The notes under the pieces were generated by a model. It was not told the origin of the DNA, made no database searches, and was given only the letters and a program-made list of their open reading frames with translations. A stretch of 64,000 bases of DNA from SB11 sp037968475 (GTDB taxonomy: Bacteria; Bacteroidota; Bacteroidia; UBA8524): NCBI GenBank assembly GCA_037968475.1, contig JBBKVO010000035.1, positions 49,057 to 113,056 of the forward strand, in the 5' to 3' direction. Each line of letters begins with the position of its first letter. Position 1 is the first letter of the stretch. The translations under genes were made by a program, and so were the position numbers. Below, one piece after another: positions 24,700-32,186 of the stretch.

Positions 24700-25614
24700 C
24701 TAATCAACCAAAAATTTTTGACCTTCGATGGCTAAAAAACTGTTTTCAAATACCGAGCGGGCTTCTTCTAGCAAAGGAGTCAAATCTTTATAGCGGGCAC
24801 TAAAATGACCCAACAACAGTTTATCAACTCCTGCGGTTTTGGCAATAGTAGCGGCTTGAAGTGCTGTGCTATGGAAGGTATCTTCTGCCCTATCAACCAA
24901 CTCGTGCAAAAAAGTACTCTCGTGGTACAGCATATCAACGCCTTGTATGTGTTCTAAAACAGGTTCGTAGTAGCTGGTATCTGACAGGTAGGCATATTTG
25001 CGGGGTGTTTTCGGATCAAACGTAAGTAGTTTGTTTTCAATCAAATTACCCAAATCATCACGGTAATCTATCCCCTGCCTCAAATCGCCATAAAAACTAT
25101 AAGGTACTTCGTGCAACTCGCAAGCGGCGGCATTTATTTTTCGGTAGGCGGTGGTTTCTTCAAACACAAAACCCGTAGTTGGTATACGGTGGCGCAACAC
25201 TACCGATTTTACCTTAAAAATACTGTTTTCTTCCAGCATTCGGCTTTCATTGTCAAACACAGGATGAAAATGCAAAGCAAACTTTAATACTGTATGCGAA
25301 TACTTGAAATGGTTGTCGATAATTATCTTTAAGGGTTCGGGTGCATAAATATGCAAATCGGTTTCCCTGCCCTGAAAATTCATTGTGGCCAATAAACCTA
25401 CCAAACCCAAATAATGGTCGCCATGCAAATGGCTAATAAATATATGACTTATCTTGGTGTGTCTCAGCCTATAACGCAATAATTGGTTTTGAGTAGCCTC
25501 TCCACAATCTATTAGTACATAATTTCCGTTTATGTTCAAAACTTGCGCTGTGGGGTGCCTATCGGCTGTAGGTGTTGCGCTGCTGCACCCTAAAATGGTA
25601 ACCTCAAATGCCAA
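24700..25614 (-). CDS. rnz: Ribonuclease Z
   Basis: This 304-residue metallo-beta-lactamase-fold endonuclease trims tRNA 3' trailers. It shows the RNase Z start VTILGCSSATPTADRHPTAQ, the zinc motif HLHGDH at residues 62-67, YHESTF, and LLGHFSARY near the C-terminus. The flexible-arm segment is present. The length is normal. It is transcribed alone and ends at a hairpin next to the repeat array. Confidence 0.93.
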   Translation of the reverse strand: MAFEVTILGCSSATPTADRHPTAQVLNINGNYVLIDCGEATQNQLLRYRLRHTKISHIFISHLHGDHYLGLVGLLATMNFQGRETDLHIYAPEPLKIIIDNHFKYSHTVLKFALHFHPVFDNESRMLEENSIFKVKSVVLRHRIPTTGFVFEETTAYRKINAAACELHEVPYSFYGDLRQGIDYRDDLGNLIENKLLTFDPKTPRKYAYLSDTSYYEPVLEHIQGVDMLYHESTFLHELVDRAEDTFHSTALQAATIAKTAGVDKLLLGHFSARYKDLTPLLEEARSVFENSFLAIEGQKFLVD

Positions 25615-25755
25615 AAAACTGAATGGGATTAAATGTATTTCTTGTTTAAGATACGATATAACAAAGTAACAAGCAAAAAATCAATATAAATAACGACAAA
25701 TTGTTACTTTTATGCCTTTGGTATATTATACCACTTAAAGAATTGATTATTAAGC

Positions 25756-26787
25756 ATGAAATTTTATTCCCTCATAGTACTCTTTGTTTTTTGTGTTTTG
25801 TTTGGTCATGCCCAAAATTATGCACCCAACCAACTAGCAGGGTATTGGCAACTAGTGGGAGGTTATAATAGAGACAGTAGTTATGTTTTAGACACGAGCA
25901 ACTACAAACAATACTTTTGGTTGGATGGGGGCGGCAAGCTAAGCGAGTATACTACTAGCATAGCAGTAAAAACTAATGAGCAACAAGGCGATACCGCTGT
26001 TAATATGCAGGGCGGCACATGGTCTATCGATAAGAAGAACCCTTATTTGCACTTTCATCATACTTCTAGTCAAAATAAAAAAACGGGCAGGTACAATTAT
26101 GCAAGAGAGCAAACCGATACTATAATTAGTTTCGACGGCACTATTTTAAAGCTAAAAACTTATGAAACAATGGAAATGCACTACAAAAAAGTTGCTGCTA
26201 TACCTGTATTTGATGTAGAAAAAGTAAATGAGAAAACGCTTGAAGACAGCTTGCCCTATAAACCTCTATACATATACCGTAAAAAACAGAGCAAGAAATT
26301 TGAACTAAAGCCAAACTCGAACATTAGAATTTCTATTTGTGATTATGATAGTACCTGCTATTGCAATAATTGCCCCGAAGAATATACAGGTAGCTTTATC
26401 AGCTATAAAAACAATAGTCTTCGCATGAATGTAAATACTAAAGAAATAACGCTTACAGATAGCAACTACCAAACTATGGAAGAATATAATTATAGCGAAT
26501 ACTATACTGAAAACATCCGTAGCTTTAAGTTAGATACAATAACCTACCTGTATTACAGTAGCCCTAAGCGCATTTGGATGAACAAAGCATCCATTGGTTT
26601 TATGAGTATAGCCGCCCTAAATATGTTGGTAGTAGCGCCTTTGGTGAGTATAAACTATAAGGAAGGTACTTTAAATAGTAAACGTTACTTAAGCTGGGCT
26701 GGATGGAGTGCGGTTGGCTTGGCTGCATCGTTTACTATAAACTTAAGCACTGGTATGCGCCAGTATAAAATTGCTCCCGCTTTTTAA
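25756..26787 (+). CDS. Hypothetical secreted protein
   Basis: This 343-residue protein has a signal peptide (MKFYSLIVLFVFCVLFGHAQ). Residues of about 25-150 resemble a lipocalin-like start (LAGYWQLVGGYNRDSS, then GGTWSIDKKNPYLHFHHTS). A Cys-rich segment follows at about 195-210 (CDYDSTCYCNNCPEE). Two hydrophobic stretches near the end (about 280-330) may be membrane helices. I do not recognise the family. Confidence 0.65.
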   Translation: MKFYSLIVLFVFCVLFGHAQNYAPNQLAGYWQLVGGYNRDSSYVLDTSNYKQYFWLDGGGKLSEYTTSIAVKTNEQQGDTAVNMQGGTWSIDKKNPYLHFHHTSSQNKKTGRYNYAREQTDTIISFDGTILKLKTYETMEMHYKKVAAIPVFDVEKVNEKTLEDSLPYKPLYIYRKKQSKKFELKPNSNIRISICDYDSTCYCNNCPEEYTGSFISYKNNSLRMNVNTKEITLTDSNYQTMEEYNYSEYYTENIRSFKLDTITYLYYSSPKRIWMNKASIGFMSIAALNMLVVAPLVSINYKEGTLNSKRYLSWAGWSAVGLAASFTINLSTGMRQYKIAPAF

Positions 26788-26796
26788 GTATTTGAG

Positions 26797-26911
26797 TGAG
26801 CGGACGCTCACATATTATCAGCACGAGCGAGACGCTCGCGCTAGCATGGTTAAAAACCTACGCTATAAAAGTTACATTAAAAAACTATAACATGCCGCCG
26901 AGCGGACGCTC
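26797..26911. repeat. Cluster of three GCG-x-CGC palindromes
   Basis: TGAGCG-GA-CGCTCA (26797-26810), CGAGCG-AGA-CGCTCG (26824-26838) and GAGCG-GA-CGCTC (26900-26911) show different arms with the same core. The gap 26788-27010 holds nothing else apart from the terminator below. Confidence 0.65.
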
Positions 26912-26937
26912 TATTATTTTCTGGCACGAACGAGTAG

Positions 26938-26970
26938 AAAAGAAAAAGGCAAGAGCTTTACGCCCTTGCC
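26938..26970 (-). terminator. Terminator of the copper/peroxidase operon
   Basis: GGCAAG pairs with CTTGCC (26948-26970) around an inner GC pair, and is followed on the minus strand by TTTTTCTTTTC. Confidence 0.75.
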
Positions 26971-27010
26971 TACACAGAAATTCAAATTATATACTTGTAC
27001 AAAATGAATC

Positions 27011-28099
27011 CTAAAAAGGATTGCTATACGCAGTATTTGTGGTAAGACTGACATCGGTAAGGGTTTTCAAAAACGCTACCAAATCAGCTTTTTCTTGTAC
27101 ATCCAGCAGTAAACCTTTGGCTATGGTTTGTTGCAAAGCAGGGTCGATAGTAGCCGATTGTTTCAGTCCTTCGTTGTAGTGGTTCACTACTTCTTCTAAC
27201 GTTGCAAATCTGCCATCGTGCATATAAGGCGGGGTAAGGGCAATATTGCGCAGACTGGGCACTTTAAATTTGGCTTTATCACTGGCACTTTGGGTTACTT
27301 TTTCTCTGCCTATATCGGTTACGCCTGCATCATCGTCCAAGCCGTTATTCATATACAAATCGTTTTCAAAATTCATCCCGCCGTGGCAGTGGGCACAATC
27401 AGCACCCGATGAATCAGGAAAAAACGGGTTATACTCTTTAAAAAACAGTTTACGTCCACGTTCTTCGGCAGGTGTTAATTGTGCTTTGCCTGCAAGGTAT
27501 TGATCGTACTTAGAGTTGTTAGAAACTATGGTATTCATAAACTGCTCCATAGCTAATGACATTTTTTCGGGCGTTATCTCTTCGCTGCCAAAAGCCCTCA
27601 TAAATTGGTCTTTGTAGGTTTGGCTTTGACTTAGTTTTGTTACCACATTGGCAAGGGTTTCATCCATTTCCAACTCGTCTTGTATGGGTTTTAGTGATTG
27701 ATGGCGTAGCAAATGTGCCCTACCGTCCCAAAAAAACTCGTTGGTATTCCAAGCCATGTTAAAAATAGCCATTGCTTGCCTTTTGCCTTTGAGGCCACGC
27801 ACCCCAATAGAAAATTTTGAGGTATCGCTAAAAGCATCTTGTTGCTTGTGGCAACTGGCGCACGACATTGTACCGTCTTTTGAAAGCATAGTTTCATAAA
27901 ACAACATACGGCCTAACTTAACGCCTTGTACTGTTAGCTGGTTATTGGCATCAATAGTTGGGGCAGGTAGGTTGCCATAATCCAAAGCGTAGGCTGTTGG
28001 GTCGTATTCTGCACCTGTGGTGGTATTGACTTTATCTTTTTTGCAGGCGTTTAGCGTAAGCAAAGCGACTGCAAAAAGTGTTAGTGATTTAATCTTCAT
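27011..28099 (-). CDS. Di-heme cytochrome c peroxidase/MauG-family lipoprotein (second copy in operon)
   Basis: This 362-residue protein has an SPII signal MKIKSLTLFAVALLTLNAC (Cys 19). There are two c-heme motifs: CASCH at residues 80-84, and CAHCH at about 236. Family landmarks are KLGRMLFYETMLSKDGTMSC, FFWDGRAHLLRHQSLKPI and VPSLRNIALTPPYMHDGRFATLEEVVNHYN. Members reduce H2O2 with electrons from small cytochromes, or, as in MauG and MbnH, oxidise a residue in a partner protein. It is probably attached to a membrane facing the periplasm. It is the last gene of the operon, 3 bp after its paralogue. Confidence 0.9.
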   Translation of the reverse strand: MKIKSLTLFAVALLTLNACKKDKVNTTTGAEYDPTAYALDYGNLPAPTIDANNQLTVQGVKLGRMLFYETMLSKDGTMSCASCHKQQDAFSDTSKFSIGVRGLKGKRQAMAIFNMAWNTNEFFWDGRAHLLRHQSLKPIQDELEMDETLANVVTKLSQSQTYKDQFMRAFGSEEITPEKMSLAMEQFMNTIVSNNSKYDQYLAGKAQLTPAEERGRKLFFKEYNPFFPDSSGADCAHCHGGMNFENDLYMNNGLDDDAGVTDIGREKVTQSASDKAKFKVPSLRNIALTPPYMHDGRFATLEEVVNHYNEGLKQSATIDPALQQTIAKGLLLDVQEKADLVAFLKTLTDVSLTTNTAYSNPF

Positions 28100-28102
28100 T
28101 TT

Positions 28103-29125
28103 TTACTGTTTAAATTTTGGGTTAGTGAGAAAGGCATGGTCGGTAAGGCTTTTAAGAAAAGCTACCAACTGGTCTTTTTCTTCTTCCGTTAGATTTAAGG
28201 GTTGTATTTGTTTGCTCTTTTGCGGGTTGTTTTTTCCGCCAGTATTATAATGTTCAACCACAGCTTCTAAAGTTGTTAGTGAGCCATCGTGCATATAAGG
28301 TGCTGTTACCTCAACATTGCGCAGTGTGGGCACTTTAAAAAGGGCAAAATCGGCAGGCAAGTTGGTTAGGCGTTTCCGCCCACTATCGGTATAGTTATCG
28401 TACAGCCCGTTGTTTTCAAAAGCATTATTGCTAAAGGTGAAATCGCTATGGCATTTGCTGCATTGGGTTTTCTCACTAAAAAATAATGCCATTCCCTTTT
28501 TCTCTTTTTCAGTTAAAGCCGTCGGGTTATTTTGATAGGTGTACTTATCGTAAGCACTGTTACCGCTTATTAGGCTTCGCTCAAAATTGGCAAGGGCACG
28601 GGCTATAACAAAAGGGTCAGGCTCACGGTTATAAGCCTCTTTTGCCATTTGTACATACTTAGGGTTTCGGCGCAGCCGTTCGCCAATAAGCACAATGTTA
28701 AAATCAAACTCGTTGTGTTCTTGTATAGGCACAAGGGTTTGCATTTCTAGCGTAGGTACGCCGCCCTCACGGGTATAGTAGGGCAAATAGGCTACATTGG
28801 TCAGCGTGGGCGAATTACGTGTCCCTAGCCTATCCGCAACACCTTTGCTAAAAGCTACTTCATCGCTAAATGCTTTTGCAGGATTATGACAACTTGAACA
28901 ACTTATGGTGCTGTCGCTTGATAATACAGGATCAAAAAACAACTGCTTGCCCAATGCCCACCGTTGTGGTGTGTAGGCATTATCAGCAGGGAATTGTATT
29001 GCGGGAAAACCTGCGGGCACAGCCATACCATCCACAATACCAGTCTGTTCAGTCTGCTCTTTCTTGCAGGCCGAAAAAACTAATAGTATAGTTAGTGCTA
29101 CTACTATATGCAGGTTTCTCCGCAT
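28103..29125 (-). CDS. Di-heme cytochrome c peroxidase/MauG-family lipoprotein (first copy in operon)
   Basis: This 340-residue protein has an SPII signal ending LLVFSAC (Cys 20). Heme motifs are CSSCH at residues 76-80 and CSKCH at about 222. It contains RWALGKQLFFDPVLSSDSTISC, RNSPTLTNVAYLPYYTREGG and VPTLRNVEVTAPYMHDGSLTTLEAVVEHYNTGG. It is clearly related to its neighbour but well diverged, so the pair is not a recent duplication. It lies 5 bp after the MbnP-like gene, so MbnH- or CorB-like oxidation of that partner is a reasonable inference. Confidence 0.9.
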   Translation of the reverse strand: MRRNLHIVVALTILLVFSACKKEQTEQTGIVDGMAVPAGFPAIQFPADNAYTPQRWALGKQLFFDPVLSSDSTISCSSCHNPAKAFSDEVAFSKGVADRLGTRNSPTLTNVAYLPYYTREGGVPTLEMQTLVPIQEHNEFDFNIVLIGERLRRNPKYVQMAKEAYNREPDPFVIARALANFERSLISGNSAYDKYTYQNNPTALTEKEKKGMALFFSEKTQCSKCHSDFTFSNNAFENNGLYDNYTDSGRKRLTNLPADFALFKVPTLRNVEVTAPYMHDGSLTTLEAVVEHYNTGGKNNPQKSKQIQPLNLTEEEKDQLVAFLKSLTDHAFLTNPKFKQ

Positions 29126-29130
29126 TGTAC

Positions 29131-30102
29131 TTATTGTATTACCAGTTTTTTGGTAAGCAAGCGGTTAGTACCGTCCATCAAACTAACCAAATACACTCCT
29201 TTGGTGCTTAATGTTGTTTGTGCGGTTTCAAAATCATTTACGGCTAGGGTTTCAACCACTTTGCCTGTAATATCACTAATTTGGATAGAGGTGATGTTTA
29301 CTGATTTATCGGTAATATCAAAACTAACAGTACCATTGCTAGGGTTAGGATATACATCTAGTGCGGTAGGCGCGAGTGTTTGGCCTACACTAGCCAATAT
29401 ATTGCTAGCTCCTGTTTGAGAGGTGAAAACAAAATCTCTAAAGTTGCGCAGCAAGTCAATGGTTTCAGTTTCTTCGCCGTGAATAATTTTTCCGCCAACT
29501 ATATTAATATTATCTAATGCCCTAGTATAATCAGCTTTTAGATATACGTTTAATTGACCAAATACATCTTGACCGCTTAATGGTATTTGTATATCGTAGT
29601 AGTAGTTATTGCCTAGTGCGTGCAACTCAAAATCATTGCTTAGGTTAGCTCCTTCTTTGCCTTCCATAGCTACAAAACGATAGCCTGCTGTCCAGCCCCA
29701 GTGCATTGAGGGTACTTGTGGCGAAAGTGGATGATTTGACGGCCATTTTGTAGGGTCTTGATTGTTTACGGGTTTGTTTACTCCAATCGAAAACTTAATA
29801 CCCTCTATGGTGGTAACGTTGTACTGGCCTAAATCTTTCATTACGTCGTTAGTAGCATTTACTAAAATGTATACACCTGTTGCTGGGGTAACTGTGCCAC
29901 CATCGTGTATGATGCTAATGTTTGATATATAGTATTGCAAACGGTTAACACTAAAGTTAGTACTCGTATTGGTTGTGGCCGCTTGGTTAAGGGCAAATCT
30001 TTTATCCTTAAGCAAATGCTCGATATTTAGTATCACATTTGTTTGAGCATTGGCTGCCAATACTACTAATAGTGTGAAAATTGTGGTAATTATCTTTTTC
30101 AT
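29131..30102 (-). CDS. MbnP/CorA-like copper-binding protein with T9SS sorting domain
   Basis: This 323-residue protein has a signal peptide (MKKIITTIFTLLVVLAANAQ). The MbnP-type domain covers about residues 21-225, with RLQYYISNISI and the signature PSMHWGWTAGYRFVAMEG (Trp135, Trp137). From about 245 to 323 there is a T9SS type A C-terminal domain (YPNPSNGTVSFD, then KGVYLVSLMDGTNRLLTKKLVIQ). In methanotrophs, relatives (MbnP, CorA, MopE) bind copper, and a Trp is oxidised to kynurenine by a di-heme partner. Here two such enzymes follow directly. T9SS export would put it on the cell surface. Confidence 0.85.
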   Translation of the reverse strand: MKKIITTIFTLLVVLAANAQTNVILNIEHLLKDKRFALNQAATTNTSTNFSVNRLQYYISNISIIHDGGTVTPATGVYILVNATNDVMKDLGQYNVTTIEGIKFSIGVNKPVNNQDPTKWPSNHPLSPQVPSMHWGWTAGYRFVAMEGKEGANLSNDFELHALGNNYYYDIQIPLSGQDVFGQLNVYLKADYTRALDNINIVGGKIIHGEETETIDLLRNFRDFVFTSQTGASNILASVGQTLAPTALDVYPNPSNGTVSFDITDKSVNITSIQISDITGKVVETLAVNDFETAQTTLSTKGVYLVSLMDGTNRLLTKKLVIQ

Positions 30103-30114
30103 GTTTTAAGTATT

Positions 30115-30366
30115 TTATTGTGGTGTTTGTATATTTTGTGTCGAATCTTGAGGTTTATAATCGGGGTTTTTAATATAATCCATACCGCAAACAGGGCATT
30201 GACCTGCACTATCGCCTCCCGCACCTTCGCAGTGCATGGGGCAAACGTATTGCGCTGTGTGTTCTACACCTGCATGATTATGATTGTGCTCTTTAGTATT
30301 GCCGCACGACGTAACCAACGTTAGCAACACTGCTGTATAGGCTATATTTTTAAATAGCGTTTTCAT
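30115..30366 (-). CDS. Heavy-metal-binding domain lipoprotein
   Basis: This 83-residue protein has an SPII signal ending LLTLVTSC (Cys 21), then a His-rich stretch HNHNHAGVEH, then the heavy-metal-binding domain YVCPMHCEG...QCPVCGMDYI. This is the CPMH-x-CPxCGM motif known from the N-termini of CopB-type ATPases and efflux proteins. It probably binds copper or a similar metal in the periplasm. It is 12 bp upstream of the MbnP-like gene, which supports a metal role for the operon. Confidence 0.88.
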   Translation of the reverse strand: MKTLFKNIAYTAVLLTLVTSCGNTKEHNHNHAGVEHTAQYVCPMHCEGAGGDSAGQCPVCGMDYIKNPDYKPQDSTQNIQTPQ

Positions 30367-30458
30367 ATTATTAATAATAAAAAGATTGAACCTGAATTAA
30401 TCTAAAAGAGAAATAATGGCTTGGCAATTGCCAAACTATTGATATACAAGACAGGAGA

Positions 30459-30902
30459 TCAAATGCGGAATGTTTGATACAATACCGAGATTTTCTGAGA
30501 AAATAAATCGGGCGGAGAAAATGTACTGTTTTTGGCTTGAGAATACACAGTAATGGGTAATACCAAAGTATTAGCACACGTTTGCACCACCGCTACGCAA
30601 TGTGTTATTGTTTTGCCCGCCGAACTTGAAATAGGGCTAATATCTGCCTTGCTAAAATAACTATGATTAGCGCAGCAAGGGGTTTTGCTTATTTGCGGTG
30701 TGTTTTCAACTTTTTTGGGAGTAGTTAGGCATTGAGTTACTACTACATCATTAATAGTACACTTTTGCGCTGTGCCAAAAAAACTAATGGCTTTTATATT
30801 GCCTTTGCACAAATGCACATCAATAGCCAAACCAGCCGGAGCAACTAATAGCATAAATGCTACTAGAAAAGCAAGGGGTTTTATGATGTGTTGTTTCAAC
30901 AT
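30459..30902 (-). CDS. HYC_CC_PP family protein
   Basis: This 147-residue protein has an N-terminal hydrophobic signal (LAFLVAFMLLVAPAGLAI). The family's three landmarks are visible: the H-x-C pair in DVHLCKGNIKAISFFG, the double Cys in TPCCANHS, and the double Pro in FSPPDLFS. This Bacteroidota family often sits beside copper genes; its biochemical role is unknown. It is the first gene of the operon, 92 bp before the metal-binding lipoprotein, and divergent from a Crp/Fnr gene. Confidence 0.75.
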   Translation of the reverse strand: MLKQHIIKPLAFLVAFMLLVAPAGLAIDVHLCKGNIKAISFFGTAQKCTINDVVVTQCLTTPKKVENTPQISKTPCCANHSYFSKADISPISSSAGKTITHCVAVVQTCANTLVLPITVYSQAKNSTFSPPDLFSQKISVLYQTFRI

Positions 30903-30910
30903 TGGATTAT

Positions 30911-30926
30911 CAAATATACAAAATTA
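30911..30926 (-). promoter_or_regulatory. Overlapping -7 boxes of the copper/peroxidase operon
   Basis: Two abutting TAnnTTTG boxes are read on the minus strand: TATATTTG (30918-30911) and TAATTTTG (30926-30919). The nearer one is only 8 bp from the start codon, implying a leaderless or nearly leaderless message. Confidence 0.45.
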
Positions 30927-30980
30927 AATATTATATATTTTAGGCCAAAGAGGTTTTAAGCAAAGAAAGCCCTTGTATTG

Positions 30981-30988
30981 TATATTTG
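30981..30988 (+). promoter_or_regulatory. -7 box of the Crp/Fnr gene at 30996
   Basis: TATATTTG lies 7 bp before the ATG at 30996, so transcription would start at or next to the start codon. This argues against the earlier in-frame TTG at 30978. Confidence 0.45.
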
Positions 30989-30995
30989 GATGATA

Positions 30996-31580
30996 ATGGA
31001 TAACACAGCACTAATACTGACTAATGTATCAAAACTGATTGAGTTGTCGCCCGATGAGGAGGCTTATTTTATCAGCCTATTACAGTCAAAAACCATTAAA
31101 CGAAAAGATTTTTTATTGCAAGCGGGTGATGTATGTCGCTACGAAACTTTTGTGTGCAAAGGCTGTTTGCGCAACTATTATATTGACAATGAAGGAGTGG
31201 AGCACAATACCGTTTTTGCTGTTGAGAGCTGGTGGACAGGCGATATGTATAGTTTTATCACACAAACTCCATCACGCTATTTTATTGAAGCATTGGAAGA
31301 CAGCGAAGTAGTGCAAATAGGCAAAAGCAGTTTAGAAACATTGTACCAAAATGTGCCCAAATTTGAACGTTTTTTTCGCCTGTTACTACAAAATGCTTAT
31401 GTAGCACAAGAGCAACGTATAGTGCACAACCTAAGCAGCAATGCCGAAGAAAGGTATACTGCTTTTTTGAAACGCTACCCGCAACTGGGGCAACGCATTG
31501 CCCAAAAACATATAGCATCATACTTGGGCATTACCCCTGAGTTTTTAAGTATGCTTCGCCGAAAAACAATGGCGAAGTAA
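30996..31580 (+). CDS. Crp/Fnr family transcriptional regulator
   Basis: This protein has 194 residues from ATG 30996 (an ATG at 30990 is also in frame). The beta-roll sensor (about 15-115) includes KTIKRKDFLLQAGDVCRYETFVCKGCLR. The C-terminal winged helix (about 145-190) reads SNAEERYTAFLKRYPQLGQRIAQKHIASYLGITPEFLSMLRRK. It lacks the Fnr Cys set. It stands between the divergent copper operon and a DoxX gene 85 bp downstream, so either could be a target. Confidence 0.88.
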   Translation: MDNTALILTNVSKLIELSPDEEAYFISLLQSKTIKRKDFLLQAGDVCRYETFVCKGCLRNYYIDNEGVEHNTVFAVESWWTGDMYSFITQTPSRYFIEALEDSEVVQIGKSSLETLYQNVPKFERFFRLLLQNAYVAQEQRIVHNLSSNAEERYTAFLKRYPQLGQRIAQKHIASYLGITPEFLSMLRRKTMAK

Positions 31581-31665
31581 CGTACACCTTCCCCTTTATT
31601 TCTTAAACTACTTTAATTTTTTTGGTTTCGCTAAGCGGGAGCTTTGCCCCATAAAACAAAAGAAT

Positions 31666-32109
31666 ATGAAAGAGTTATTATTTCAAAGTCAAAGCGGCTG
31701 GGCTGGTTTGGTTTTGCGTATTGCCGCAGCAGTGGTAATGTTTCCGCATGGTGCACAAAAACTTATGGGTTGGTTTGGCGGCTATGGCTACACAGGTACA
31801 ATGGGCTATTTTACCCAAACTGTTGGTTTGCCTTGGCTTATTGGTTTTTTGGTGATACTGCTTGAGGTATTTGGCTCACTGGCAATATTAGCAGGCATTG
31901 GCACACGCTTGTGGGCAATTGCTTTAGGCATTGTTGTTATAGGCATAATTTTTACTGCCCAAATACAAAACGGCTTTTTTATGAATTGGTTTGGCAATCA
32001 AGCAGGTGAAGGCATTGAGTTTTCGTTATTGCTACTGGGCATATACATTAGCCTTGTTATAAGTGGCAGTGGCAAGCTATCGGTAGATGGTTTGTTGATG
32101 GCTAAATAA
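31666..32109 (+). CDS. DoxX family membrane protein
   Basis: This 147-residue protein has four membrane helices: about 10-25, 58-78 (WLIGFLVILLEVFGSLAILAG), 85-105 and 125-142. The DoxX signature is RIAAAVVMFPHGAQKLMGWFGGYG, with QNGFFMNWFG and GEGIEFSLLLLG. DoxX proteins are small inner-membrane proteins tied to redox or oxidative-stress functions; the exact reaction is not fixed for this branch. It is paired with the upstream Crp/Fnr gene. A second Crp/Fnr-DoxX pair occurs at 48750-50046. Confidence 0.88.
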   Translation: MKELLFQSQSGWAGLVLRIAAAVVMFPHGAQKLMGWFGGYGYTGTMGYFTQTVGLPWLIGFLVILLEVFGSLAILAGIGTRLWAIALGIVVIGIIFTAQIQNGFFMNWFGNQAGEGIEFSLLLLGIYISLVISGSGKLSVDGLLMAK

Positions 32110-32141
32110 GCAACAAAAGACCTATCCATTTTAAAAACAAA

Positions 32142-32170
32142 ACCCCTCACCCGTTTGCAGGATGAGGGGT
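32142..32170. terminator. Bidirectional terminator between DoxX and the S1C protease
   Basis: The stem ACCCCTCA / TGAGGGGT has a 13-nt loop, with T-rich DNA on both sides. It serves two convergent genes. An almost identical stem and loop recurs at 33634-33662. Confidence 0.8.
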
Positions 32171-32186
32171 CTTCTTTGTTTTCTAA

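Noticed and set aside
26930..26946. TGGCAC sequence resembling a sigma-54 promoter
   Set aside because: The GC dinucleotide is not at the required 10-nt spacing, and it sits in repeat DNA before a terminator.
27011..29125. The two di-heme peroxidases as a recent tandem duplication
   Set aside because: They share motifs but are strongly diverged over most of their length, so they are old paralogues with probably separate roles.
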